Below are positions 30,183-41,169 of a stretch of 64,000 nt of DNA, piece by piece. Position 1 is the stretch's first letter; every line of letters begins with the position of its first letter. The notes under the pieces were generated by a model. That model ran no database searches. It was given only the letters and a program-made list of their open reading frames with translations, and was not told the DNA's origin. Position numbers and translations under genes: made by a program. Origin of the DNA: Malaya genurostris (lineage: Eukaryota > Arthropoda > Insecta > Diptera > Culicidae); NCBI RefSeq assembly GCF_030247185.1, contig NC_080572.1, forward strand, positions 126,482,405 through 126,546,404, written 5' to 3'.

Positions 30183-31860
30183 ACAAGCACAAGACCTTCG
30201 ACACAGGAGTAGATCATTACAGATTAACGAACTGGAATGAAGAATTAAAGCTAAATTATCGTTTTATGTTATTTTTGATAATAGTTTTTCTCACAATTGA
30301 AGAATTGGTGCAAATTCAAAATTGATAGTGTCAGAATCAATAACTTTGGCCAAAACAACTTTTTAACGGTTAGGTGTGTACGTGAGCTCGAGCATTAGCT
30401 ACAATTGGCTTATGATCATTTGACATACAGTCCACTCAGTTGAGCCTCATTACTCGGTGAATGCGACCTTTTCGATTTTTTTTCATCAAAAGTAAAATTG
30501 ATAAATAAGATGCGCTGAATCGTGTGGTACTAGTGGTTTTTATGATAAAATAATTTTTGTTTGCGTTATGATCTTATAATATCGAAACGAAGAAGTGGGG
30601 CGAAAATTATCACTTTTTGGTGGGGTGAAAATGGCCACTAGACTAGGTCTGACTAGTACATTAGTTAGTCATAAACGAAACAAGAACAGTACAGATTTTT
30701 AGTTTATGAGATTTTCTTGAGAAATCGATCGATTCCACTTTTAACTCTTTGGACTGCTACTTTCGGAACTTCTGGAACAGGTGATTGGAACATTGGATTA
30801 ACAGAGTTTTTAGTAAATCACTTATTGTCAAGACCTACAAATCGAAGCAATCGACTCTCCTTTTTATGTTGAGTATCAGATTGATTTTTCTAGCCGACTC
30901 AAATCTTCGGAACCGTAGTCGGATTTTAATAAAATAAAATAGCAGTTAGTATACTACCCCATATACTACCTTTCCTTATTATCTTTCTCCGATTTGCAGG
31001 AGTTTCTCTTTTCCTATTTTCAGTTATCAGAATACTATCACTTCGGGATTTTTGTTATGTATTCTCTCGAACTATTAAAAATAGTCTAATATAAAATGTT
31101 TTTCATCTTTTATGTTATTCGTTTATCCTCATGTGGTGATTCGATAGAGGAACTGTTATTGAAATTTTTTCGTCTTTTTGTTGGCAGTTTTTCTTATGTC
31201 ACATACTTTTTTTACTGACTTGATTTTAGAGTTTATTTTTTTAATGCTAATTGTAAACCTTTGGTGGTGAGCTCAGTTCGTTCACATCCTTTGTTCCTTT
31301 TTCAAATATGACTATTCGTCAGCTACGAAATTGTTCCACTAACATAATTGGCATTTTTATTGAAATGATCTCTCAGTATCCGGCTGTCTAGAGATTGAGA
31401 AAAAAAACTATAGATTTAAAAACTTGTGAAACGGTAATTTGATAATTATTTTCTATTATTTATTCATATTAAGATCGGTTACAAGTGAGCGTTCAGGCTA
31501 CGAACATTACGTGTAGGTTTTCAAATAATAAGTTTGTATTATATACCAAGATAAAACCTGTTCGTTTCCTCGCCCCACTAACACCACTCCATCCTGTGAC
31601 ACTTATGGTGATGCAGCAAATTCCTCGGTCACTAGCAGTATTGAGTGTTGATCTAACATTCCTTCCTTTCCTACAGTGACCTGTATGAGCGTGGCCATCT
31701 ACGTTGATCATTTCATGCTCTAAGTCAGTTTAGGTTGCACGTTGAGCATGATTTACTTCTCGCTGGTATCATGCATTTGATTCAAAATGCAATATCAACT
31801 GATTTCTGATCAATTACGAGAAACTCACGGGCGGTCAACTAAGCTGAGCTATTCCATTGC
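30183..31860. other. unassigned AT-rich sequence
   Basis: About 1.7 kb without a supportable gene. Small open frames (for example 31485-31679) have no domain or splice context. Confidence 0.5.
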
Positions 31861-31902
31861 ATTGCAGATGCTATGATCCTACTGACATTAACAATCTTCC
31901 TA

Positions 31903-32685
31903 CACACTTAGAATTTATTGCTGAATCTCGGCGAAATAATTGCCGAGATTTGCACAGCCGAGGGCTCGGTAACCGTCTCGGCAAAATGTATAATTACTGA
32001 GAATTTCGGCAATCCTGAACTGTCAATTATTGCCGAACTTGTCAGCAGCAATTTTGCTGATAGTTCGGCAAAAGAAGGAGAAAGGTAGAAAGGATTTTGT
32101 TCTATTATTGCACGAAAAACTTATCACGAAACCCAAGTTTTGGTAAAGAGTGTATTTTATTAATGCTCACTTCAATTAAAAACAATTCAAATCACGAAAA
32201 GAAATATCACAGAAAAAACATTTGTTTCTAGTGCCCGTCCTAGAAATAAACAAATATTCAAAAATATATATAAAAAGAACATTTTAATTTCACTTAGCTT
32301 TTCACGTAATACTGAAATCTCTTTCATTCGCCAAATTCATATATATTTTCAGCTCCATGAGAAATGGCGACGTCCGGTGGTGTACAAAATCGATAGTTGA
32401 CATTAGATGACAAGTGTCGCGCCGAATTTCAGTAAAAGCTAACACACTGTTCGAAATCTCAGCAAACGGATTTTCTGATTTCGGTTTATTGTTTGTTTAC
32501 GGACAAGTTCAGCAACATGTTATGCCAAACTTCGCAATAAAATGCGGTTTACCGAGGTATTAGAACTTTACAATAACGAATTTCGGCAATGAGCATGTGA
32601 ATTACTGAACAATCAGTAAAATTTCGTGTTGCCGATCTAATTCGGCATTTAACTATGCCGAGCTCGAGAATCGATTTTAAGTGTG
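31903..32685 (-). mobile_element. CACACTTAAA-ended DNA element, copy 2 (subfamily A)
   Basis: Inverted relative to copy 1. Ends CACACTTAGAA and TTTTAAGTGTG, with TCGGCA/TGCCGA-rich subterminal regions. It splits a copy of the SINE-like repeat: the left flank aligns to ...ACTACGAATCCTTCCA of the copy at 14529-14690 and the right flank continues CAGGTCGGGGCTCGAAC. The core has a 54-bp GT...AG segment (32293-32240 on the minus strand), the same length as in copy 1, followed by GGGCACTAGAAACAA and AATAAAATA. Confidence 0.85.
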
Positions 32686-32747
32686 CAGGTCGGGGCTCGA
32701 ACTTATGGCACATAATACTTGGTAATCAGTAACACAAAGTTTGTATT

Positions 32748-33830
32748 CACACTTAAAACCATTTCTTGAGCTCGGCATAATAAAATGCCGAAACTGATCA
32801 GCAACACCTAAATTTTCTGATTGCTCAGTAATCAATACGCATGTTTCTGAACTTCGTTAAATGCATTCACTGATATTTCGGTAAAACGCTTCACTTTGCC
32901 GAAATTTGTCATGATTGCTTGCTGAATTTATCAGTAAACAACAGATATGCCGACATCAGCAGAAACGTTTGCCGAGATTTCGGAATATGCGCTAGCTGTT
33001 ACCGAGATTCAGCACGACAGCTGTCATTTATTGCTGCGTTACATTTTCGCTTCGCATTGCGCGATTATTTTCTGATGAAATTCTCGAGTGAAAAAATGAA
33101 TAATCTTCGAAGAAACGTGGAACCACTTGCAAGTAAAAATATTGAATAAATATAGTGACATGTTTCGCTTTATAAAAAGCGACTTTATCAGATCACATTA
33201 TAAGGGAAAAACACCCAACACGGGGCTCAAAGAGTCTTCGAGACAAAACTTTGGGGGATATGCGAAAAAATAACCCAATGCATGGACAAATTCAATAGAT
33301 CAAAGTAAGTTTATTTTTTGAACAATACCGTATATGCATCATTAAATATTGAAAATTTTTGTATATTTATCTTTGTTTTCATATTTCCAGCTCGACTCAA
33401 GGTGGCCGCATCCGGAAACGCCGCTTTTTATTATGCTACATGTTTTAAGGTAGAGGCTTTAAGCACTACTGGCAACAAATTTGTAAGCCTCCTTCAAGTG
33501 TTAATAAAATGAACTTTTGATCCTGAATGGTGTGTTTATAATGTTTAGAAATTACAAACAAAATTAATTGACTAGATATTTAATTACTGATGATTTGGTA
33601 ATTTGTTTTTTTCATTTTTTCGTTTTATTGGATTGCCGAATATTCAGCGAACGTTTCACTGAGAAAACAGTAAATCTTATGCTGGCGATTTCGGCAATAT
33701 TTGACGTTTGTCAAATTTGAGGGTGCCGAGACGCTCAGTTATTTTATTTTTGCCGAGATGATTGCTGATTACTCGGCTGTGCGAATCTCGGCATTTTTTT
33801 GCCGAGACTCAGCTAAAAAATTTAAGTGTG
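32748..33830 (+). mobile_element. CACACTTAAA-ended DNA element, copy 3 (subfamily B)
   Basis: Ends CACACTTAAAACC and AAATTTAAGTGTG, flanked by TT on both sides. The ends resemble copies 1 and 2 but the core differs. It carries MKFSSEKMNNLRRNVEPLAS near 33074-33146, a 38-codon basic ORF at 33160-33276 (MFRFIKSDFIRSHYKGK...), an 86-bp GT...AG segment (33305-33390) and AATAAA at 33503-33508. Only about 60 bp separate it from copy 2, in opposite orientation. Confidence 0.83.
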
Positions 33831-36087
33831 TTGAAGAGGAGCATACCCGGATTGTACGGATATTTCATATTAATATTGATCACTTCAGGGAATCCAATAC
33901 AAATCGAAAAGGACATCACAGTTACACCATCTCGTGACGGAAAAGCTTACTAATTCAATACTGTGTTTTAGTTTGCGTTTAGCATGCACTAAAATCTGAA
34001 ATGTCAAAAGTAATTGAAGAATCCAACCAACTCGCTTTGAACTAAGCGATGGTGATAATTTTCAGATTTTGCTTGAAGATTCGAACAAAATGCAGGGTTT
34101 TTATTTATTTTTTCTTATGAATCGAATACTAACATACAAAAATTTGTGAAATCCTGGTTAAAAAAATCGATCAATAATGATTCAATAACTTTCTGTTTGA
34201 TTGATATTCATAGAGAAATCGTAAGATGAAATATAAAATTCGAAGAAGTGAGGTTCGGTACTATTTTCATATCTGGGAAATTTCTTGATTTTATGGTTGG
34301 ATTTTGAGATTCATTGATAAATAAGGTTCGAAAGTTGTTTTACTCGTCTATTTATTCATGTTTTAATCATCTAAAGCAAATCTAAAAATTTCAAATTTCA
34401 TCCTAGATTTTCAAGTGTATAAGACAATTTCAACTCACATGTTTGATGACAACACGTGAATAATCATTTTTTTACCCATATTTGTAAGGTTTTGCCATCT
34501 GCATTCGTTCAAACTCAAGTAAATTGAAAATATCGTCCAAAATTTTTCTAAATACATGGGATATGTCAAAAGAATCACCATAACTCTATCTCGTGGTGAT
34601 CACTCTGATTGGATTCTTCAATTGAGCATGATGCCCAATTAAAGGGGGAAACTTTTCTATATTTTAAGGGTTGTTTTTTCTGAAATAAAATATCGCCTAT
34701 AAACAATACGACAGTTAAAATAATAAAAGTTTCACGCATAATCTGATTCACTGTCCGGCTCAGGGAAGCAATTAACCAAATATATTGTCTTCACATTTTT
34801 TTTCTCGTCATTTTTTATACTTCTTTGATAAAATCAATCATTTGAAAATGAAATGATATTGTTCATGTACGAAACAGTTGCAAGATATCAATTAGGCCGA
34901 AAAATTTCATTTACACTTAATATTCAGTTATGTGTGATTGTTTCCTGCATCAAAATGTGACTGTCCCTTTGAAGTAGAGATATGTACCTCAAACCAAATG
35001 CGAATGTGTGTGTATGTATGTATGTAACATAATTTTTCTTAGCTTAGTTCACTGCCAGTGAGTTTCCCGTGAATGATCGGAAACCTGTTGAAATTGCACA
35101 TTGAACCAAATGCATAATACTTGAGAGAAGCGATGTAAGACCTGCGGAGATCTCCGTAGATCTAGAGATGTATGGAATATTTCTACGCATATAATGATAA
35201 TATATATATATATTATCGATGACCGTAAAAACTATTTCAATATATTTCAATGCGGCTGTGTCAATGACATTATCGCACCACTAGGTGGATAAGGATGGAT
35301 TACGAAATACAATACCAGAATTGTATTGAAATTCACGCCGTCGCCATCATTTTACTTTCAGTAACATGAAAAATGCAATTATTTCTAATTTTTGGTAAGA
35401 TTTGACATAAGTGTATTTTTAATATGTTTGTTTACCTTGGTAGTTAGTTTTATTCGTATTCTCATCATACAGCTATGTCTCTGACATTAATCGCCCTTCC
35501 TTTTCGTTTTGCGAGACCATAATTTTGATTCACATCAGAGATCATTGTTGATCATGTCTTGGTAGTTAGTTTTATTCATATTCATGTCATACAGTTATGT
35601 CTCTGACATTACCCACCCATCTTTTTCGTTTGGCAAGGTCATAGTTTTGATTCACATCAAACAGAGATCATTGTTGATATTGAAGGGAGGAATTGGGTTG
35701 AAACAATCTTATTCTTCTTTGAAATTAAATCAGAATTAAAAATCAACTACCTGCTTTGTTATTTTAAACAAGCTCCATCTCTCTGCGTGTGCTGGCGCAA
35801 TTGTCGGGTACTCAGAAAAAAAAATACATGATTGTTACATGAAAAATTATGTGAATATTTTTCACCCTACATTTCACCAAAGATCATATTAACAAGATAT
35901 CCAGCTCTCACATTTTCTAAACAAATCATTGGGAACATCTTTTTTTGCGAGAATGGCGCCCATCTCGTGTATAGAAGTCGGGGAAAGAAATGTCAAATTC
36001 GTGCGCTCCAAAATAGCAGCACTGCGCACCCATACTTATGAAAACGGGCAAATTCATTTGAAAAATCATAGTAGAAGTTGAAGAAAA
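33831..36087. other. unassigned sequence with one local tandem duplication
   Basis: No gene recognised. From about 35436 to 35676 a unit of roughly 120 bp is repeated twice (CTTGGTAGTTAGTTTTATTC; ACAGCTATGTCTCTGACATT; GATTCACATCA; GAGATCATTGTTGAT). A related piece (AGTTATGTCTCTGAC) occurs near 41557. Confidence 0.55.
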
Positions 36088-36541
36088 AGTTTTGTCGTGA
36101 ATACGACTTACTTTACTATGGGGCGCCTTTTCAAAATTTACCCTCTGAGAGAGTAATATGTTTTTGATCGTGAATATCTCCTGTTGTATCTAATGAACCA
36201 ACATAATTCTTGCTACATGCCATCGGAAATATGATCACAATTTTATGATAAAATTTTCAGTTGTGTGACATAATCTCAAATAGTTCAAAATTAAACTTTT
36301 CTGAAATGTTTGGTATAAACGAATATCAAAGAGGATAATTCATAAGGCGCGTTTGCCTATCTCGTATTTTGAAAGCTCATAGCTCAGTGATCTGTAGAAG
36401 GATTTATATAATCTAACTACCAATAGAATCGAAAATTTTCAACTTGAACGTGTATTGCAACAACATTGAAGTTTTTCAATAGTACACTATTGAAAAACCT
36501 GTTTGATTTAATCATTACAGCATCAGCCAATCAGAACGCGA
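36088..36541 (+). repeat. dispersed repeat (copy Y), promoter-like right end
   Basis: Inverted partner of 25373-25830. Its right end has GCCAATCAGAACGCG (CCAAT-type box). It is followed by TATAAAAG at 36570-36577 in the adjoining sequence, about 30 bp before the Jockey element's 5' end. Confidence 0.85.
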
Positions 36542-36569
36542 GATGTCTGCATCTATACAAGAGCATCCA

Positions 36570-36577
36570 TATAAAAG
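36570..36577 (+). promoter_or_regulatory. TATA-like box
   Basis: TATAAAAG sits 48 bp downstream of a CCAAT-type motif and about 34 bp upstream of the first base of the Jockey insertion. Spacing fits a core promoter whose initiator region was the target site. Inference from motif and spacing only. Confidence 0.45.
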
Positions 36578-36700
36578 TTGAGTGGTTCATTTTTCCTACC
36601 ATTCGTCATCTAACACTCGATGTGGATAGACGAATAACCTACTACGACTAATTTCGATTTTGTTTTATTTTTTATTCGCAGTTGTCTACCTACCCAAGCT

Positions 36701-37858
36701 ATGGGTAAAAACCGCCATAGATCCGAGAAGGATCCAAAGGATGCTAAGCGTCTGAAGCCAAGTGATGTACAGGTAAACGACCGTTTGCTGAGTAAAAACC
36801 AATATGCTGATCTGCCAGTAGATGTCGAAGAGGAACTGCAGAAGAAGGAAAAAATGCCGCCTTTCTACCTGAAGGGCTTCCCACCAACTCTACGCTCGGA
36901 TTTCAACACACTGATCAGCAAAGGACTACAGGCAACAATCCGTTTATGTACTGAAGGCTACAAAATAACTGTTCCGGCTTTGAACCACTACAAAGGAGTG
37001 GAATGCTATCTGAAGCAGACAAAAGCGGAATACTTCACACACGATATTGCCGCCAACAAACCTATGAAGGTTGTACTTCGAGGACTACCCGACATGATGG
37101 AAGCCGAACTAATGCAGGCACTGTCGGAGGCTGGACTAAAGCCTTTGATGGTATTTAAAATGAAGCGACATAATACGGACAAAAAGTTTAGAGATCAACT
37201 GTACCTGATTCATCTGGAGAAGGGCTCCATCACCATGAGTCAAATGAAAACGATTAAATCGTTATTTCACATAATCATCGAATGGCAAAAGTATAAACCG
37301 GTACATCGGGATGTCACACAGTGCACGAACTGTTTGAACTACGGCCATGGAGCGAGGAATTGCCACATGAAAAGTCGGTGCGGGAAATGTGCCGAACCAC
37401 ACAATACCAACGATTGCCTACTAGATGACATCGCTGTAAAATGTGTGAACTGTGATGGCGACCATCCATCTACTAGCAAATCGTGTCCCAAACGTGCTGA
37501 GTTCACAAAAATTCGACAACAGGCGTCCCGCAAACAATCAACGCGCAAGAATGTTCCACAGAAGGATGAAGTTAATTTCCCACGGCTCCCACCGAAGAGG
37601 GATATTCCGAATTTGCCGCCACTTCCTCGCAGCAATCCAAAAGATTCAGCCGCTGGATCACAAAAAGAATCTTCCTCAAAAATCCCTCCTGGATGGGGCA
37701 ATAATCAACCACAAGCAAAGGATGACTCTGGTGATTTATTTTCTGCTGAACAACTGATCGTCATTTTTGAAACAATGACAACAAAACTACGAAACTGCAG
37801 AACGCGGTTAGATCAAATCAACGCCTTAGGCAAATTCATCATCGAATATGCAATATAA
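36701..37858 (+). CDS. Jockey-clade LINE ORF1, zinc-knuckle RNA-binding protein (385 aa)
   Basis: Nucleocapsid-like protein that binds the LINE RNA to form the ribonucleoprotein. A basic N-terminus is followed by a PRE_C2HC-type region (FYLKGFPPTLRSDFN; VVLRGLPDMMEAELMQALSE) at about residues 50-190. Three CCHC-type knuckles follow at about residues 208-270: CTNCLNYGHGARNC, CGKCAEPHNTNDC, CVNCDGDHPSTSKSC. A Pro- and Ser-rich tail follows. No frame break. Its stop (37856-37858) lies inside the start of ORF2, an 11-nt overlap that suggests coupled translation by re-initiation. Confidence 0.93.
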   Translation: MGKNRHRSEKDPKDAKRLKPSDVQVNDRLLSKNQYADLPVDVEEELQKKEKMPPFYLKGFPPTLRSDFNTLISKGLQATIRLCTEGYKITVPALNHYKGVECYLKQTKAEYFTHDIAANKPMKVVLRGLPDMMEAELMQALSEAGLKPLMVFKMKRHNTDKKFRDQLYLIHLEKGSITMSQMKTIKSLFHIIIEWQKYKPVHRDVTQCTNCLNYGHGARNCHMKSRCGKCAEPHNTNDCLLDDIAVKCVNCDGDHPSTSKSCPKRAEFTKIRQQASRKQSTRKNVPQKDEVNFPRLPPKRDIPNLPPLPRSNPKDSAAGSQKESSSKIPPGWGNNQPQAKDDSGDLFSAEQLIVIFETMTTKLRNCRTRLDQINALGKFIIEYAI

Positions 37859-40520
37859 TGAGTTGGTTATAGTAAATTGGAATGCTTGCTCACTCAGGAG
37901 CAAAACTGCTGAATTGTCCGACTTTCTTCAGAAGAAGAATGCCGATATTGCTATTTTAACTGAAACTCATCTTAAACCTGAAATTTCTATTTTTATTTCC
38001 AATTACAGGATTCACAGGCTCGACAGGACAACTACCAGAGGAGGGGGAGTTGCCATTGCCGTTAAACGATCCATTCAGCACAGGCTTCTGTCAGCCTTTA
38101 AATTGCAACTTATAGAAGCCATCGGAATTGAGATTACAACGACGATGGGACCCATCATCATCATTGCAGCGTACTGCCCCAAACAAACAAATCTTCGAGA
38201 TGGTACGTGTGCATCATTGAAACGAGATCTGGCTTTGCTCACCCGACGACAGAACAAATTCATCATTGCTGGGGACCTGAACGCACGGCATGAGCTGTGG
38301 GGAAACAGAAGACAGAATCGAAACGGATTCGTACTTGCCGAAGATTACGAAGCTGGACAATACAACATCTTCGCTCCGGATCAACCAACGCGACTTTCCA
38401 GATCGGGAGTTCATTCCATTTTGGATATATTCATCAGCAACATCGCCATAGACAGCTCTCCGGTTGTCTTCTACGAACTCTCTTCTGACCACTTTCCAGT
38501 AATATTGACGATGGGATCTTTACCAGAAACAGTGCCTATTCAACCACGGAGGAACTATTATCGCACCGATTGGGTCCAATTTCAACAAATCGCCGACCAA
38601 CTTATTAATATCAATGTTCCACTAGATTCCCCGATGGAAATCGATGCGGCCCTATCTTCCTTCCAGCATTCAATCACAGTCGCTCGTGATAGGACGGTTC
38701 CAGTACAACATATGCCGAGTTCCTCTCTTCAAATCGACAGTGTCACCAAGAAACTCATCCGACTTCAGAATATCTACCGGAGGCAGTATCAACGAACTGG
38801 CATTCTAGATAGGAAGACTACTTATAACAACTTAACTAGGATAATCCAGGAAAGGATATCTGAGCTTCGCAACAGGAACTTCCAGCAAAAGCTTCGAGAA
38901 ATTTTCCCACATTCAAAGCCCTTCTGGTCCTTAACGAAGGTGCTTAAGAAAAAACCGGAGCCTATTCCTCCTCTGATGTCACCCCAGGACGCAGCTGAAG
39001 GAATACCTTTAATCACACCAGTAGAGAAGGCAAATGCGCTAGGCCAGCAGTTTGTGTGTTCTCACAATTTAGGACTCAACATTGTTAGTCCATATGAAAG
39101 AGCCGTTGCTGATAGCGTAGCTGAGATTGACCAATCAGACAGCTTGGTTCCTGAGGAAAGTAGAGTCACTGCGAATGAGCTGATGGCTTTTGTGAAAAAA
39201 TCCAAAAATATGAAGGCCCCCGGTTTCGACAACACATTCAACATTGAGCTGAAACATTTGAGTATTCGCTCATTTGTCTTCTTAGCTAAAATTTTTAACA
39301 GGTGCTGGGAGCTTGGTTACTTCCCTTCAATGTGGAAGTTAGCTAAAGTTATCCCAGTTTTGAAACCGGGTAAAGATCCTTCCTTTTCCAAGAGCTATCG
39401 GCCCATCAGCTTACTCTCTGCCCTATCCAAGCTGTTTGAAAAGTCAATACAAAAGCAAATTCTTGCTTTCGCAGATGAACAGGATATATTTCTGGAAGAA
39501 CAGTTTGGGTTCCGGAAAGGAAGATCCACCATCCACCAACTCACAAGGGTTAACAACGTCATCCAGCAAAACAAATCAGTGTCCAAAATGACGGCCATGG
39601 CAATATTGGATATTGAAAAGGCATTCGATAATGTGGGGCACGATGGACTGGTGTTCAAACTGCATCGGTATAATTTTCCCATGTATCTTATTAAAATTAT
39701 CAAAAATTATCTTGCAGATAGAGCATTCCAGGTTTCTCTGAATAATGCACTTTCAGAAAGATTTACTATTCCTGCTTGTGTACCCCAGGGAAGTATCCTA
39801 GGTCCCATTCTATACAACATTTTCACATCAGACATCCCACCTCTTCCAGGTGGTGGTGTTCTGTCACAATTTGCTGATGATACTGCCATTCTTTACAAAG
39901 GTCGTGTCATTAATGCTCTGAAAAATAAACTACAGACAGGTCTGGACGCTTTAACGGAATATTTTACAAGCTGGAAAATTGTGATCAATGCAGCAAAAAC
40001 TCAGGTCATCTTGTTTCCACATTCAAGGTCTCCAAAACTTGTTCCATCAGACGAATGCAGAATACGATTCGGTGATGAGGTCATTCAATGGTCCGATGAA
40101 GTTATCTATCTAGGACTCACCTTTGACAGACATCTGATATTCAGATCACACGTTGACAAAATCGTTCAAAAATGCAGCATACTCATTAGGTCTCTGTATC
40201 CGCTGATTTGTAGAACATCTAAACTATGCCTGAAGAATCAGATGGCTGTCTATAAACAAATCATCTACCCCGCAATTGAATACGCAGTCCCTGTTTGGCG
40301 GGGTTGTGCACGAACACACAAACTTAGGCTTCAACGCATTCAAAGTAAGATCTTAAAGATGATTCTAAATCTACCCCCTTGGACAAGGACTAGTGAAGTA
40401 CATGAGATTGCCTCACTGGATATACTAGAACAAAAATTCGAACAATACTGCACGAAATTTGAAGAGAGGTGCTCAATCTCTGAAATACAAATAATTCAAA
40501 ATTTGTACGTATTAGGTTAG
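37848..40520 (+). CDS. Jockey-clade LINE ORF2, endonuclease and reverse transcriptase (890 aa)
   Basis: Target-primed reverse transcription enzyme. The AP-like endonuclease is at about residues 1-220: NWNACSLRSK, LTETHL, GDLNARHELWG, SSDHFPV. The RT is at about residues 470-740: KVIPVLKPGKDP, SYRPISLLSALSKLFE, LDIEKAFDNVGHDGL, PQGSILGPILYNIF and the catalytic FADD at about residues 675-678. The C-terminal tail includes YAVPVWRG and HKLRLQRIQSKILKMIL. Open from ATG at 37848, overlapping ORF1. All catalytic motifs are present and there are no stops, so it is potentially active. Confidence 0.95.
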   Translation: MQYNELVIVNWNACSLRSKTAELSDFLQKKNADIAILTETHLKPEISIFISNYRIHRLDRTTTRGGGVAIAVKRSIQHRLLSAFKLQLIEAIGIEITTTMGPIIIIAAYCPKQTNLRDGTCASLKRDLALLTRRQNKFIIAGDLNARHELWGNRRQNRNGFVLAEDYEAGQYNIFAPDQPTRLSRSGVHSILDIFISNIAIDSSPVVFYELSSDHFPVILTMGSLPETVPIQPRRNYYRTDWVQFQQIADQLININVPLDSPMEIDAALSSFQHSITVARDRTVPVQHMPSSSLQIDSVTKKLIRLQNIYRRQYQRTGILDRKTTYNNLTRIIQERISELRNRNFQQKLREIFPHSKPFWSLTKVLKKKPEPIPPLMSPQDAAEGIPLITPVEKANALGQQFVCSHNLGLNIVSPYERAVADSVAEIDQSDSLVPEESRVTANELMAFVKKSKNMKAPGFDNTFNIELKHLSIRSFVFLAKIFNRCWELGYFPSMWKLAKVIPVLKPGKDPSFSKSYRPISLLSALSKLFEKSIQKQILAFADEQDIFLEEQFGFRKGRSTIHQLTRVNNVIQQNKSVSKMTAMAILDIEKAFDNVGHDGLVFKLHRYNFPMYLIKIIKNYLADRAFQVSLNNALSERFTIPACVPQGSILGPILYNIFTSDIPPLPGGGVLSQFADDTAILYKGRVINALKNKLQTGLDALTEYFTSWKIVINAAKTQVILFPHSRSPKLVPSDECRIRFGDEVIQWSDEVIYLGLTFDRHLIFRSHVDKIVQKCSILIRSLYPLICRTSKLCLKNQMAVYKQIIYPAIEYAVPVWRGCARTHKLRLQRIQSKILKMILNLPPWTRTSEVHEIASLDILEQKFEQYCTKFEERCSISEIQIIQNLYVLG

Positions 40521-40754
40521 GGATAGTTATAAGTAGGTAGACATTTTATAAATAATTAAAATAAATATTATGATTAAACATTAGTATGTAAAACAAGAGT
40601 AACTAAAACACCTAATATTAATAACGAATCGTATGAACAACAAAGATGAAAGGCCAAAGGGTCAAAACACTTGTACTGTAAAATGTTGATGTAATACACA
40701 AAAATAAGATTAATAAACAGATATTTATGCAAAAAAAAAATTTTTCCTACCATT

Positions 40755-41129
40755 TGCTGAGCAACTGTTCCCGAAACAAGACACACGAGAGCAACATCGA
40801 GGACCTGTCGTCTCACTGTTTCCCGATCTGAATGCACGAGACACCGTCAGCACAATGACACCGAAAATCGGTAGAATGCAAGCCAAAAAGTCCAGCAAGG
40901 CCCATTGCCGAAACAAGACACACACGAGAACCATCTCAGATTTCAATATTTTCTACCAAAAGATTCATCAAGATGGAAGTTAAATTAATTTGGACCGTCA
41001 CTAACACATTCAATTACGAACGGCAATGCGAAAGCGAAAGTGATGATGTTGAACACATCTTTATACTAGTATGGGGTCGTGTGAAAATATGCCATACGAA
41101 ACAGGGTTGCCATATATACAGGTTAATCT

Positions 41130-41169
<40 letters not shown>

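Larger units (their letters stand above)
36604..40739 (+). mobile_element. Jockey-clade LINE, apparently full length and intact
   Basis: Flanked by a 15-bp direct repeat ATTTTTCCTACCATT (36589-36603 and 40740-40754). It has a 97-bp 5' UTR, two intact ORFs, a roughly 220-bp 3' UTR, AATAAA near 40712 and a short oligo-A tail (about 40731-40740). This is the structure of an active LINE. It resembles mosquito Juan-type Jockey elements; the precise family name was not established. Confidence 0.93.

Noticed and set aside
40839..40960. Short frame (MTPKIGRMQAKKSSKAHCRN) considered as a histone-tail pseudogene
   Set aside because: Lys-rich but does not align to any core histone tail I know; similarity not convincing.
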